Shown here: positions 33,552 to 41,075 of the stretch, piece by piece
Layout of the letters: each line of letters begins with the position of its first letter
Numbering within the stretch: the stretch's first letter is position 1
Origin: an uncultured Ignavibacteria bacterium
GTDB taxonomy: Bacteria; Bacteroidota; Ignavibacteria; Kapaibacteriales; UBA2268
DNA: 48,309 nucleotides
Direction of reading: 5' to 3'
Assembly (NCBI GenBank): GCA_903862655.1
Contig: CAIOZA010000011.1
Coordinates: forward strand, 1 to 48,309
The notes under the pieces: generated by a model
Database searches by the model: none
What the model saw: only the letters and a program-made list of their open reading frames with translations
What the model was told of the DNA's origin: nothing
Program-made: the position numbers and the translations under genes

Positions 33552-34115
33552 TCAACTACCCTTGCTACTATGGTGGTCTTCATCATAACTATCATAGCAT
33601 GAAACAGTAACAGTAAAACCACAATCCAAATTACAAGTACCTTGAGTACTAGGAATTTGTAATCCCGTTACACATACCCTGAATCTAACCATATTATTTC
33701 CATCATGACAATCAGAACTTGATCCTTTAATGTTAAAAATATTATTTATATGCCCAGAACAAGAAGTTGGATTTTTACAATTGTTAAATTGTTTCCATTC
33801 TCCTGAAAGATCATCTTGATATGTCCACACCCAATCAAGATTTAAGCTTGCTGAATTCGATGGATTAGAAAAGAATACCTGAAAATTCTGATCTGACTGA
33901 TTTGTAGTAACAACCCATTCCAGACAATAACTTTCTGTTGAAAATATTTTCGGGCAACCAGGGCAAACTGATGCTACAGCAATTGTTTGAGGCAGTGATA
34001 TTTCAAGATTTTTTTTATTATTCTTATCATTAGATAATACACCTTGAGCCTGACAAGTATTTAAATCGGCTATAAGCATTAACGCTGGAATAAAAAATAT
34101 AAAAAAAGACTTCAT
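33552..34115 (-). CDS. Putative Cys-rich fibre subunit C
   Basis: The start is the ATG at 34115, where the signal peptide begins (MKSFFIFFIPALML); the longer frame from 34148 is unlikely. The ~187-residue product has the pattern shared by the three subunit-like genes: IAVASVCPGCPKIF, a Trp-containing strand (YCLEWVVTTNQ), WTYQDDLSGEWKQF, several further Cys, RFRVCVTG, and a penultimate strand CGFTVTVSCYD. A hydrophilic tail DEDHHSSKGS follows. It is the last subunit gene before the TPR protein and may be a tip or minor subunit. The assignment rests on pattern and operon context. Confidence 0.6.
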   Translation of the reverse strand: MKSFFIFFIPALMLIADLNTCQAQGVLSNDKNNKKNLEISLPQTIAVASVCPGCPKIFSTESYCLEWVVTTNQSDQNFQVFFSNPSNSASLNLDWVWTYQDDLSGEWKQFNNCKNPTSCSGHINNIFNIKGSSSDCHDGNNMVRFRVCVTGLQIPSTQGTCNLDCGFTVTVSCYDSYDEDHHSSKGS

Positions 34116-34175
34116 ATTTAACTCGACTGTACCAAATTTATAATTCATCAGATTTAATTATAATCATTTTTTAAT

Positions 34176-34236
34176 ACCAATAAAAAATTTACCAACGACT
34201 CTCCAAAGTCATCCCAGCTCTGGAGGGTCGAGGTAA
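34176..34236 (-). terminator. Terminator or attenuator between subunit genes B and C
   Basis: TTACC, CGAC and CTCCA on one arm (34189-34206) pair with TGGAG, GTCG and GGTAA on the other (34221-34236), with two single mismatches. On the minus strand the stem is followed by AATTTTTTATTGG. It would reduce transcription of subunit C and the assembly genes. Confidence 0.65.
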
Positions 34237-34247
34237 TGTTTTGCCAA

Positions 34248-34820
34248 CTAAAGTGGGCAAGTTGGGCAAGGATCTTCTTCAATTTGAACAAATCCACATA
34301 CGTAGTTTACTGTTGCTGTTACACAAAAGCAATAAACACCAGATGCATTGCAATTTGAAGTTTGTGATGTCAGGTAATACCTGAAAGCACCAAATCCATG
34401 ACCATTATTGTTAAAGAAATTTCTGGGATTTTCATCTTGCCTCGGTTCCCATATTCCCTGAGCATTTAACTGATACCAGCAACCTATAAGTGATGCATTG
34501 GCATCTCCTGTACAACGTCTAATCCTGCCTCCATTAAAATCGTAAAGACATTCGAGCGAACCAGTTACATCCCACTGAATATAAGGACCTTGTCCGCAAC
34601 TCCAGCTTCTGCCGCATCCGGGGCAAAGATTATCTAATACAGGATTTATCGCTACTATAGTAATTGCAGGTTCAACATCAAAATTGAAATGAGCCGAAGA
34701 ATTGGCTGCACAATTACTTGATCCAACATCTACTGCATTAGCATTACCATAGTTCAAGAGAAGTATAAATATTGACACAACGCTGTATGTCACCAATTTA
34801 ATTTTATTTCTCATTTTCAT
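34248..34820 (-). CDS. Putative Cys-rich fibre subunit B
   Basis: The 190-residue product has a signal peptide (ending NANAVDVG). The mature part begins SNCAANSSAHFNFDVEPAI and continues with LDNLCPGCGRSW, IQWDVTGSLECLYDF, GCWYQLNAQGIWEP and CFCVTATVNYVCGF. It ends with an acidic Cys-containing tail (EEDPCPTCPL). The N-terminal xCxxxxxxxFxFxVExAI and the CPGC motif line up with subunit A. It carries about thirteen Cys in the mature chain, unusually many for a pilin-like protein. Confidence 0.6.
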   Translation of the reverse strand: MKMRNKIKLVTYSVVSIFILLLNYGNANAVDVGSSNCAANSSAHFNFDVEPAITIVAINPVLDNLCPGCGRSWSCGQGPYIQWDVTGSLECLYDFNGGRIRRCTGDANASLIGCWYQLNAQGIWEPRQDENPRNFFNNNGHGFGAFRYYLTSQTSNCNASGVYCFCVTATVNYVCGFVQIEEDPCPTCPL

Positions 34821-34849
34821 TCTCTCTAAATAAAGATTTTTTTATGTTC

Positions 34850-34916
34850 TCTTAAAAATTAAGATGTATCTCCGATTTACAATCTAATGCAATCAAATTG
34901 TTTCAGAGATACATCT
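34850..34916 (-). terminator. Attenuator-like hairpin between subunit genes A and B
   Basis: AGATGTATCTC (34862-34872) and GAGATACATCT (34906-34916) form a perfect 11-bp stem with a 33-nt loop. On the minus strand TTAATTTTTAAG follows. A stem-loop after the first subunit gene is typical of pilus operons, where it protects or ends the abundant major-subunit mRNA. Confidence 0.6.
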
Positions 34917-34982
34917 ATTAAATAATTTCAAATAACTATTTCGAATAATTCTTAATAATTATTAAAGTAATTATTAATTTTA

Positions 34983-35534
34983 TTAGAGTGCACAAGTATA
35001 ATCAACTGTAAGTGTGTATGAGAAAGAATATGGTGCTGGAGTTGTATTGCAATCTACTGCAACATTACCTACACAGATACGGAATTTTGTAGGATCATTT
35101 GCGGTATTTGAATAATGTGCATTATTGTTGACAAAGAAATAACCACCTGCTTGGTCTGGATGACTCGTCATTCCAATAAAGTTTCCAGATGCTAAACCTT
35201 CCCAAGGACCGGTATCGTCAGAATATTGCCAAGTTGAAATAACAGATATTCCTGCTGGAAGTGATCCTAAAGTATTTGATGTAGAAGCATTAAATTTACA
35301 ATCTGCTCCACCTGTTACTGTCCAAGTAGCACATTTGTCAGTAAATTCTTTGTTGCAGCCTGGGCAAATTCCGCCTAATTCAAAAGTTTGGGCGCCACCG
35401 GTTAAACCAATTGCTGCTTCTACTGTGAAAGTAAAAGTACCTGTTGCTGTAGCGGAACAATTGCTACCTTGTTGTGCCTGTGCTGCGAATGCTGTGAAAA
35501 GCATTACAACTGCGATTGCTAATAAATTTTTCAT
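34983..35534 (-). CDS. Putative major Cys-rich fibre subunit A
   Basis: The start is the ATG at 35534, with AGGAG 6 nt upstream and the signal peptide MKNLLAIAVVMLFTAFAAQA beginning there; the frame from 35615 is an overextension. The ~183-residue product begins QQGSNCSATATGTFTFTVEAAI, an alternating strand suited to donor-strand exchange. Next come LGGICPGCNKEF, WTVTGGADCKF, STWQYSDDTGPWEG, FRICVG and a terminal strand FSYTLTVDYTCAL. Codon use is GC-richer than the rest of the cluster and the SD is strong, both signs of high expression. It is first in the operon and followed by a stem-loop, as major pilins are. Confidence 0.65.
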   Translation of the reverse strand: MKNLLAIAVVMLFTAFAAQAQQGSNCSATATGTFTFTVEAAIGLTGGAQTFELGGICPGCNKEFTDKCATWTVTGGADCKFNASTSNTLGSLPAGISVISTWQYSDDTGPWEGLASGNFIGMTSHPDQAGGYFFVNNNAHYSNTANDPTKFRICVGNVAVDCNTTPAPYSFSYTLTVDYTCAL

Positions 35535-35740
35535 GGAAAACTCCTGATATATATTTGTTAAAAATATTTTTGTTAAAAAAGAGTGCATTTGAATATTGAA
35601 ACTTTGGAAAACCACACACTTATTTTTAGATAATCCTCAATTTCATATTCCATATTCTTACAAATAATACCAACTAGATTTGTACTATATAATATAATGT
35701 TTCAAATATCGTCGATAAAATTTGTCTAGCGACACTGCTT

Positions 35741-35807
35741 AAGCCCCGAACGGATCCTAACATCCCAAAAGGGCTTTTGTGGCATTTACCACATCCAAAG
35801 TGGCTTA
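35741..35807 (-). promoter_or_regulatory. Structured element with two exclusive folds upstream of the fibre operon
   Basis: TAAGCC (35741-35746) can pair with GGCTTA (35802-35807), enclosing the hairpins CCC-AAAA-GGG (35764-35773) and TGTGG/CCACA (35778-35793). Alternatively AAGCCC (35742-35747) can pair with GGGCTT (35771-35776). The two pairings exclude each other. On the minus strand it would lie in a long leader of the fibre operon. The rest of 35535-36201 has no gene; 35548-35570 carries TTTGTTAAAAA twice. Confidence 0.4.
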
Positions 35808-36072
35808 GTCTCTGCGAATCTGCCGTCAACAATTCTATTTAATATTCTAATGCGTGCACTCATTTGATTATCTTATAAATTTGCTTTTTGCTATCCGCTG
35901 TCTTATATGTCAATTTTACAATAAGGTCTTTTATTTCGATTATCATGAAGATTAAATTATTGAACTTAATATCTTCTAATAATCATTTGGATTCTGTTTT
36001 TGATTTCTAAAACTTTTCTCAAAGAACGACATCATTTTCTTGGTACAAACATACGACAATCAGATACTGTTA

Positions 36073-36137
36073 ATCAATACCATCAAAACGGTATTTTGCA
36101 AAAATACCATCAACTACGTAGTGGCTACGTATTCCAA
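36073..36137. promoter_or_regulatory. Cluster of ATACCA motifs and palindromes downstream of the receiver gene
   Basis: ATACCATCA, then GGTATTTT-GCA-AAAATACC (36090-36108) and CTACGTAG occur here. CAAAAATA at 36099-36106 is a minus-strand TATTTTTG, a possible -7 element pointing toward the fibre operon. AATACCAT, ATCAACTA(C/A)GTA and GGAATACGT also occur at 36759-36834. Confidence 0.4.
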
Positions 36138-36201
36138 TGTATGGTTTTGAGCAACAACAACAATTATGATTCGATCTATTCATGTGTTTCGTAAATGATT
36201 T

Positions 36202-36681
36202 CTAATGTTGAATATTAAAAAAGGACTCTAGTACTTTAGTTTTGATCTTACTACCAAGTTGAGTTTCGAATGATGTTGAGCCTGAATATGCAATTTTTAC
36301 AGCTTCTGAAATTTTATGATGATCAGCATCCTTGGTGATGTAGCCACAAGCACCTAATTTAATAAGTTTTGAAAGTGATGATGAATCACTGTCAAAATCA
36401 CTATAAATAATCACTTTCAATTGAGGATAGGTTTCTCTAAAGAAATTCATTGTTTCTTCAGCCTCAAACCCTGGGAGTTCTATATCAAGTAATAATATAT
36501 CAGCATTCCAGTTTGATAGATATTGTTTAATTTCTATCTCGCTTTCTGCGTTTCCTAGATATTGGATATCTCCATTTTTTGATAGTAATATTTTTAAGTA
36601 CTTTGCACTCAACACATAGTTTTCTGCCGTTAGAACCTTGATGGGCTTTACATTATCACTATTAGTTGTGATGTTGATCAT
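36202..36681 (-). CDS. Receiver-only response regulator with altered acidic pocket
   Basis: The 159-residue product is a CheY-like receiver of the NarL/FixJ type (phospho-acceptor Asp in ILLLDIELPGF, Lys in YITKDAD). It stops before any helix-turn-helix. The usual acidic DD pair is replaced by Glu-Asn in KVLTAENYV, so magnesium binding and phosphorylation may be weak or different. The conserved Thr/Ser position reads S in VIIYSDF. It is divergent from the NarL-type regulator at 37253 and on the same strand as the fibre cluster, about 670 bp upstream of subunit A. It could act as a phosphate sink or protein-binding regulator for the kinase at 38078. Confidence 0.85.
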   Translation of the reverse strand: MINITTNSDNVKPIKVLTAENYVLSAKYLKILLSKNGDIQYLGNAESEIEIKQYLSNWNADILLLDIELPGFEAEETMNFFRETYPQLKVIIYSDFDSDSSSLSKLIKLGACGYITKDADHHKISEAVKIAYSGSTSFETQLGSKIKTKVLESFFNIQH

Positions 36682-36758
36682 GGATATACAACAATTAATA
36701 CTATTAATAAATTCATTATTTCTATTAATGCAACATATACTAAATGGTTAGAACTTGA

Positions 36759-36834
36759 AATACCATGGAATACGTGATTTCATAAATACCATATAGGTGG
36801 TATCAACTAAGTACTTCATGGTATAAAATTGATA
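36759..36834. promoter_or_regulatory. ATACCA motif cluster in the divergent regulator intergenic region
   Basis: ATACCATGGAATACGT, then ATACCA-TATAGG-TGGTAT (inverted repeat), ATCAACTAAGTA and ATGGTATAAA. A further AATACCAT lies at 36950. Similar words occur at 36073-36137 on the other side of the receiver gene, so a shared DNA-binding protein is likely. No gene is seen in the rest of 36682-37252, which is very AT-rich. Confidence 0.45.
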
Positions 36835-37252
36835 AAATCTGTCATTAAGAGCATATTTAATTCTACATATTAACTATATGTTACTAACATGATATGTGTC
36901 GCATAGGAACTGTAAGCAAATGAGTATAATAACTTTTGAAACAAATCAAAATACCATAATACTTATTTCAAAAAGTAAGTAGTTCTACAGATATTTTTTC
37001 CTTTAAATTTGCCTAATTTTGCGTTGTAATTTTTTATCTGATCTTTGCTCAAATCTTCATTGCAATAAGATTATTTTATGAAAGATTGCAACAGTTCAAC
37101 TATTTATTAATTTAGGCTATATAAAATATAATATTATGCGCAACGTAATATATTTAAATTTTCAAACTAAATTTAGAATACTTGCAACCCGGCTAGGCAT
37201 GACTTGGAATTACATGAATTATAAAATTTATTTTTAACATTAGGAATATTAA

Positions 37253-37990
37253 ATGGAACAAGTTGTGAATATTTTAATAGCAGATGACCATCTTTTATTC
37301 GCAAAATTGCTGAAACATGAACTGAATTCAGAGCCTGGTTTCAACGTTGTTGGTATTCTTGACAATGGTCCTGATATTATTGAGACAATTGAACGAGACA
37401 ATGTCGATGTACTTTTGCTTGACATCCATTTGAACCAATCCAATGGGATTGCAATTCTTGAGGAAATCAGAGGGATTCATCCTAAACTAAAAATAATAAT
37501 GCAAACATTTGAAACTGGCGGAGCAATTGTCAAAAAAGTAATTGAACTAGGAGCAAATGGATTTATCACAAAATTCTCAGACAGCGATGACATCAAAAAG
37601 TCTATACATGCGGTTCTCAAGGGTGAAACTTACCTGTGCAAACTGAGTTATGACAACCTGATGACAACAATGAACCAAGGAATAATAAATAATAGCAGAA
37701 ATTCAACACCGAGTAAAATGAACTCACAAATGCTGAGTTATGATAAAATTTCAGACATGGGATTTGATGATAACAAGCAGCAATCATCGGAATTACTATC
37801 AGAAAGAGAAAAGGAAATTCTTAAATTGATAGTGAAAGATAAATCGTCAAAGGCTATAGCCGACGATCTTTCAATTAGCTATCGGACAGTGGAAACGCAT
37901 AGGAGAAATATATTCAGGAAACTTGGCGTTAGAAATTCATTAACCCTGATGAAAAGAATAATTGAATTAGACTTGAGATTTGAAGCGTAA
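37253..37990 (+). CDS. NarL/FixJ-family response regulator
   Basis: The 245-residue product has a complete receiver (ILIADDH, Asp in VLLLDIHLNQSNG, Lys in FITKFS). A linker of ~45 residues rich in Ser/Asn/Met follows, then a LuxR-type helix-turn-helix (LLSEREKEILKLIVKDKSS, KAIADDLSISYRTVETHRRN, IFRKLGV). It starts with an AGGA SD. The PAS histidine kinase 87 bp downstream on the same strand is the obvious partner. The repeated ATACCA motifs on both sides of the neighbouring receiver gene are candidate binding sites. Confidence 0.93.
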   Translation: MEQVVNILIADDHLLFAKLLKHELNSEPGFNVVGILDNGPDIIETIERDNVDVLLLDIHLNQSNGIAILEEIRGIHPKLKIIMQTFETGGAIVKKVIELGANGFITKFSDSDDIKKSIHAVLKGETYLCKLSYDNLMTTMNQGIINNSRNSTPSKMNSQMLSYDKISDMGFDDNKQQSSELLSEREKEILKLIVKDKSSKAIADDLSISYRTVETHRRNIFRKLGVRNSLTLMKRIIELDLRFEA

Positions 37991-38077
37991 ACTTTTTTTT
38001 GCGTTCTAACAATTTTAGGCATCACTAAATAATATTTTTTGTGTCGTTAATTTTTTCGATTTAATAAAGAGGATTAC

Positions 38078-40198
38078 TTGTTTAAAATAATGAAGCAAAA
38101 AAATGTAATGATATTAGTGGGAATATTAGCTTTCACTACTTTTTCTATTACTTTTATTTCCCTTTTTATTGTTTACAAAACTACAAATACGACAATATCA
38201 CATGTTCTAAAGGATTTGGCTGAGGGTCAAAAGGCCTTGATCAATTCTCTAATCGACAACAATGTATGTGAGCCTGAAATTGTCAATATTCTAATGAAGA
38301 CAAATAAGAAATTAGTTATTGGCAATACTGGTGAATTTGTTATTGCTAGGAAAATTAACGATAGAATAGATTTCATACTATATCAGAATCCTTCTGGTCA
38401 TTCAAATAAAAAATCAACCCCGACAGATACAAACTTAGCTGTTCCAATGAGGAAAGCACTTCAAGGACTGACAGGATACATAAAGGCATTGGATTATGAC
38501 GGCGATGAAGTATTTGCCGGATACACGTTTATAGAAAGACTGAATTGGGGACTGGTAGCGAAGATTGATACTTCTGAAGTTATGGAGCCATTTATCAAGG
38601 CAGCATATTTCTCTATGATACTTGCCTTATTTTTAGTGACATTGGGTGCCTATTTCTTCATTAAAATTACAAATCCTCTATTAGAACGAACATACCAGAG
38701 TGAAAAAAGATTAAAAATTTCAGAAGAAAAGCTCAGACAGCAATATCTGATGCTACAATCAATTATAAACAGTACTGATCAGCCCATTTTCACATTGGAC
38801 AGCAAATTCTGCTTTATCAATTTCAATTCTTCTTACTCCGAAATGATGCTCGATATCTATGGAACTGATATTGATTTGGGTAAGAATTTCTTCGATTATC
38901 AAACTGTTATTGAAGATAATGAATCTTCAAGATTACATCTGGAATCAGCACTTCGTGGCAATAAATCCATTCATGAAGTATTGATTGGAGATAAGCATCA
39001 TACCAGGTTATTTCTCGAGATTGCATATAATCCTATTCGCGACCTGAATGACCTAGTAATAGGTGTTGCTGTTTTTGCCAAGGATATTACAATACGTAAA
39101 CGCGCTTTGTTAGCTCTTAAAGCAAGTGAAGAGAAATTCAGAACCCTTATCGAGAATTTTCCTCTTCCAATAGTTTTGAAAGATAAGGGCGGAGTTTACA
39201 CATTTGTTAATTCACAGTTCTTGTCTAATATTGACTCAACGCTGTTGCCAATAAATGGCAAAACTGACTTCGATTTCTTTCCATTTGAATTAGCTGAGCG
39301 AATAATTTCCGATGACGCATTGGTATTGGAGAGCGGCAAAACAAAGACATTTGAAATGGAATATGCCAACAATGGCAATTACCGTTACGTTATAGTAACA
39401 AAAATGCCGATCAGAGATGAAGATGGAGTAATTAACGGAATATTATGTGTTCATCTAAATCTAACAGAACTTAAAAGAATCGAGAAAGAATTAAGAGAAT
39501 CAAATGCGTCCAAGGACAAGTTCTTCTCAATTATTGCTCACGATCTAAGGAATCCGCTTGCTACATATAGAGCAAGTCTTGTTTCACTGACTGATTGTTA
39601 TGCAGACTTCAATGAGGGAGAAAGAATTGAATTCCTCGAACTTCTCCGCAAATCATCTGAGCATTTATATGAGTTACTGGAAAATCTTCTTTCATGGGGT
39701 AGAATCCAAACCGGGAAACAACACTTCAGATTTGAGAATGTGAATCTCAACAATTTGATCGAATTGAGTATAAAAACCAATCAGGATACGGCTCAGCAAA
39801 AGGGTATTCACATTGTATCAAATCTCCCCGGATCAGTTCACGGATACGCTGATGACAACATCATTTCGATAATAATGAATCACCTAATTTCAAATGCTAT
39901 TAAGTACTCAAACAAAGATGGAGTAGTTCTTCTCTCAGCCCTCGAGAATTCCGAACAGGTTGTGATTTCTGTTAAGGACAGAGGAATAGGAATAAATCCA
40001 AAATTTATGCCAGAACTGTTTAAACTCGATCAAACTCAGAGTATACCGGGTACAGCCGGAGAAAAAGGCACAGGTCTAGGATTAATCCTATGCAAGGAGT
40101 ACGTCGAGAAGCTGGGTGGCCGAATCTGGTTCGATAGTGTGTATGGATTGGGCAGCACGTTCTACTTCTCGATACCAAAAGCAATTTACAACGAATAA
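38078..40198 (+). CDS. Membrane sensor histidine kinase with Cache-like and PAS domains
   Basis: The TTG at 38078 has AGAGG 5 nt upstream and is the likely start; ATG 38090 is in frame but 17 nt from the SD. The 706-residue product has TM1 (~11-33), a Cache-like periplasmic domain (IGNTGEFVIARK, GYTFIERLNWGLVAKID) and TM2 (~172-195). Two PAS domains follow (QSIINSTDQPIFTLD; LIENFPLPIVLKDKGG). HisKA has His488 in FFSIIAHDLRNPL. The HATPase has NHLISNAIKYS, KDRGIGI and GTGLGLILCKEYV. It would sense an external small molecule and phosphorylate the NarL-type regulator upstream, and perhaps the receiver-only protein. Confidence 0.93.
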   Translation: MFKIMKQKNVMILVGILAFTTFSITFISLFIVYKTTNTTISHVLKDLAEGQKALINSLIDNNVCEPEIVNILMKTNKKLVIGNTGEFVIARKINDRIDFILYQNPSGHSNKKSTPTDTNLAVPMRKALQGLTGYIKALDYDGDEVFAGYTFIERLNWGLVAKIDTSEVMEPFIKAAYFSMILALFLVTLGAYFFIKITNPLLERTYQSEKRLKISEEKLRQQYLMLQSIINSTDQPIFTLDSKFCFINFNSSYSEMMLDIYGTDIDLGKNFFDYQTVIEDNESSRLHLESALRGNKSIHEVLIGDKHHTRLFLEIAYNPIRDLNDLVIGVAVFAKDITIRKRALLALKASEEKFRTLIENFPLPIVLKDKGGVYTFVNSQFLSNIDSTLLPINGKTDFDFFPFELAERIISDDALVLESGKTKTFEMEYANNGNYRYVIVTKMPIRDEDGVINGILCVHLNLTELKRIEKELRESNASKDKFFSIIAHDLRNPLATYRASLVSLTDCYADFNEGERIEFLELLRKSSEHLYELLENLLSWGRIQTGKQHFRFENVNLNNLIELSIKTNQDTAQQKGIHIVSNLPGSVHGYADDNIISIIMNHLISNAIKYSNKDGVVLLSALENSEQVVISVKDRGIGINPKFMPELFKLDQTQSIPGTAGEKGTGLGLILCKEYVEKLGGRIWFDSVYGLGSTFYFSIPKAIYNE

Positions 40199-40279
40199 TG
40201 GGCAAAATAACTATTACCAATAGATTCAGAAATTTCACCGATCTCACTCTGCCCTCCAATAATCGAAGAAGTAAAACAA

Positions 40280-40311
40280 GTAAAAAAAAAGGCGGTCGTT
40301 AAACCGCCTTT
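40280..40311 (-). terminator. Terminator of the S21 transcript
   Basis: AAAGGCGGT (40288-40296) pairs with ACCGCCTTT (40303-40311) through a 6-nt loop. On the minus strand a run of nine Ts follows, so it ends the operon containing rpsU. It may also serve the kinase gene from the other side. Confidence 0.82.
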
Positions 40312-40334
40312 AGATTCTGTGTTGGAAGATGTTT

Positions 40335-40529
40335 TTATTCCATCTCTTGCGTGGCTTTGTGCTGTCTGCGCTGAGCCTTTAGTCTCGATAGTCTTGACTC
40401 GACTGAGGGCTTCATGAAAGCTGTTCTTTTCTTAAAATCTCTAAGAATACCACTTCTTTCGTATTTCTTCTTAAACCGCTTTAAAGCTCTATCAATACTT
40501 TCATTTGTTTGAAGAGTAACGCCTATCAA
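40335..40529 (-). CDS. rpsU: 30S ribosomal protein bS21
   Basis: The product IGVTLQTNESIDRALKRFKK, continuing YERSGILRDFKKR and FMKPSVESRLSRLKAQ, is bS21. The frame can be extended to a GTG at 40541, but AAGGTGGTGA (40544-40535) is an almost perfect SD and points to the TTG at 40529. That gives 64 residues and the N-terminus expected for the family (short, directly into the first beta segment). The last residues (RRQHKATQEME) are a small extension. It follows the CarD-like gene by about 50 bp. Confidence 0.93.
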   Translation of the reverse strand: MIGVTLQTNESIDRALKRFKKKYERSGILRDFKKRTAFMKPSVESRLSRLKAQRRQHKATQEME

Positions 40530-40581
40530 GTAATTCACCACCTTCCGTTTTTTTTTATTTATTTGTGAATAAATAATTCAA

Positions 40582-40986
40582 CTACATTTTCAAATTTTCG
40601 ATAAGTCTCTTTTCAGAGTTCTTTTCGAACTGCACCAGAATGGCTTTGCCACCTGTGCTTGTAACTTCTTTTGCTCTAACAACCCCAACATCGTCCCAGA
40701 TCTGATGATAAATAAAATCACCGATCTCGTATTCGTTCTTGGGGGAGTATTTCATAGCATCTTCCCTGGTAATATGCACGACTGCTCTCGATTTGTCAGA
40801 TTCCGCCTCGATAGCATCTAGATTAACCAGTTGTGAATGCCTTGAACGTGTACAGCGAGCCCACTGTTGTCTTCCTCTTTCAGTCTCAATTGGTTCACCA
40901 ATCAGTTCATGTTTGGTTTCTCTCATGAGAAAGGGGGAATAGAGAGTGATATATTTTGCTCTCCTCGACCTTTTTCTTCCAGCCAT
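40582..40986 (-). CDS. Small basic protein with CarD/Tudor-like C-terminal domain
   Basis: The 134-residue product starts with a basic stretch (MAGRKRSRRAKY). A middle part contains TERGRQQWARCTRSRHSQLVN. The C-terminus (YEIGDFIYHQIWDDVGVVRA to KAILVQFEKNSEKRLIENL) resembles the CarD or UvrD/PcrA C-terminal Tudor-like fold (pattern: Y..GD.V.H...G.G.V......I.V.F..G.K.L). That fold often binds RNA polymerase. It shares a promoter at 41023-41053 with rpsU. A role in transcription or translation is inferred; I do not know a named homologue. Confidence 0.7.
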   Translation of the reverse strand: MAGRKRSRRAKYITLYSPFLMRETKHELIGEPIETERGRQQWARCTRSRHSQLVNLDAIEAESDKSRAVVHITREDAMKYSPKNEYEIGDFIYHQIWDDVGVVRAKEVTSTGGKAILVQFEKNSEKRLIENLKM

Positions 40987-41022
40987 TGGTCACTTTTGTA
41001 TAATAGACAAAAATTAGGAATA

Positions 41023-41053
41023 CAAATATATGATTTTTTTTTTGCTATTCCAA
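41023..41053 (-). promoter_or_regulatory. FCB-type promoter (-33 TTTG and -7 TATATTTG) for the CarD-like/rpsU unit
   Basis: On the minus strand TTTTTGG with TTG at 41053-41051 is followed after 20 nt by TATATTTG at 41030-41023. Spacing fits the TTTG-N19/20-TAnnTTTG arrangement. The leader would be about 30 nt. Confidence 0.6.
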
Positions 41054-41075
41054 AAAGTTCTTGTATATTAATAGT

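Noticed and set aside
35548-35570. Two plus-strand TAnnTTTG-like elements (TATATTTGTTA, TATTTTTGTTA) suggesting a divergent promoter
   Set aside because: The region is almost pure A/T and the two elements are a direct repeat; no plus-strand gene follows within 1.5 kb, so chance is likely.
35740-35830. Integron attC-like site
   Set aside because: It lacks the GTTRRRY/RYYYAAC core pair and there is no integrase or cassette nearby.
37170-37215. Sigma-54-like AGGCATGACTTGGAA upstream of the NarL-type regulator
   Set aside because: The spacing from GG to the next suitable dinucleotide does not fit N10 and there is no enhancer palindrome.
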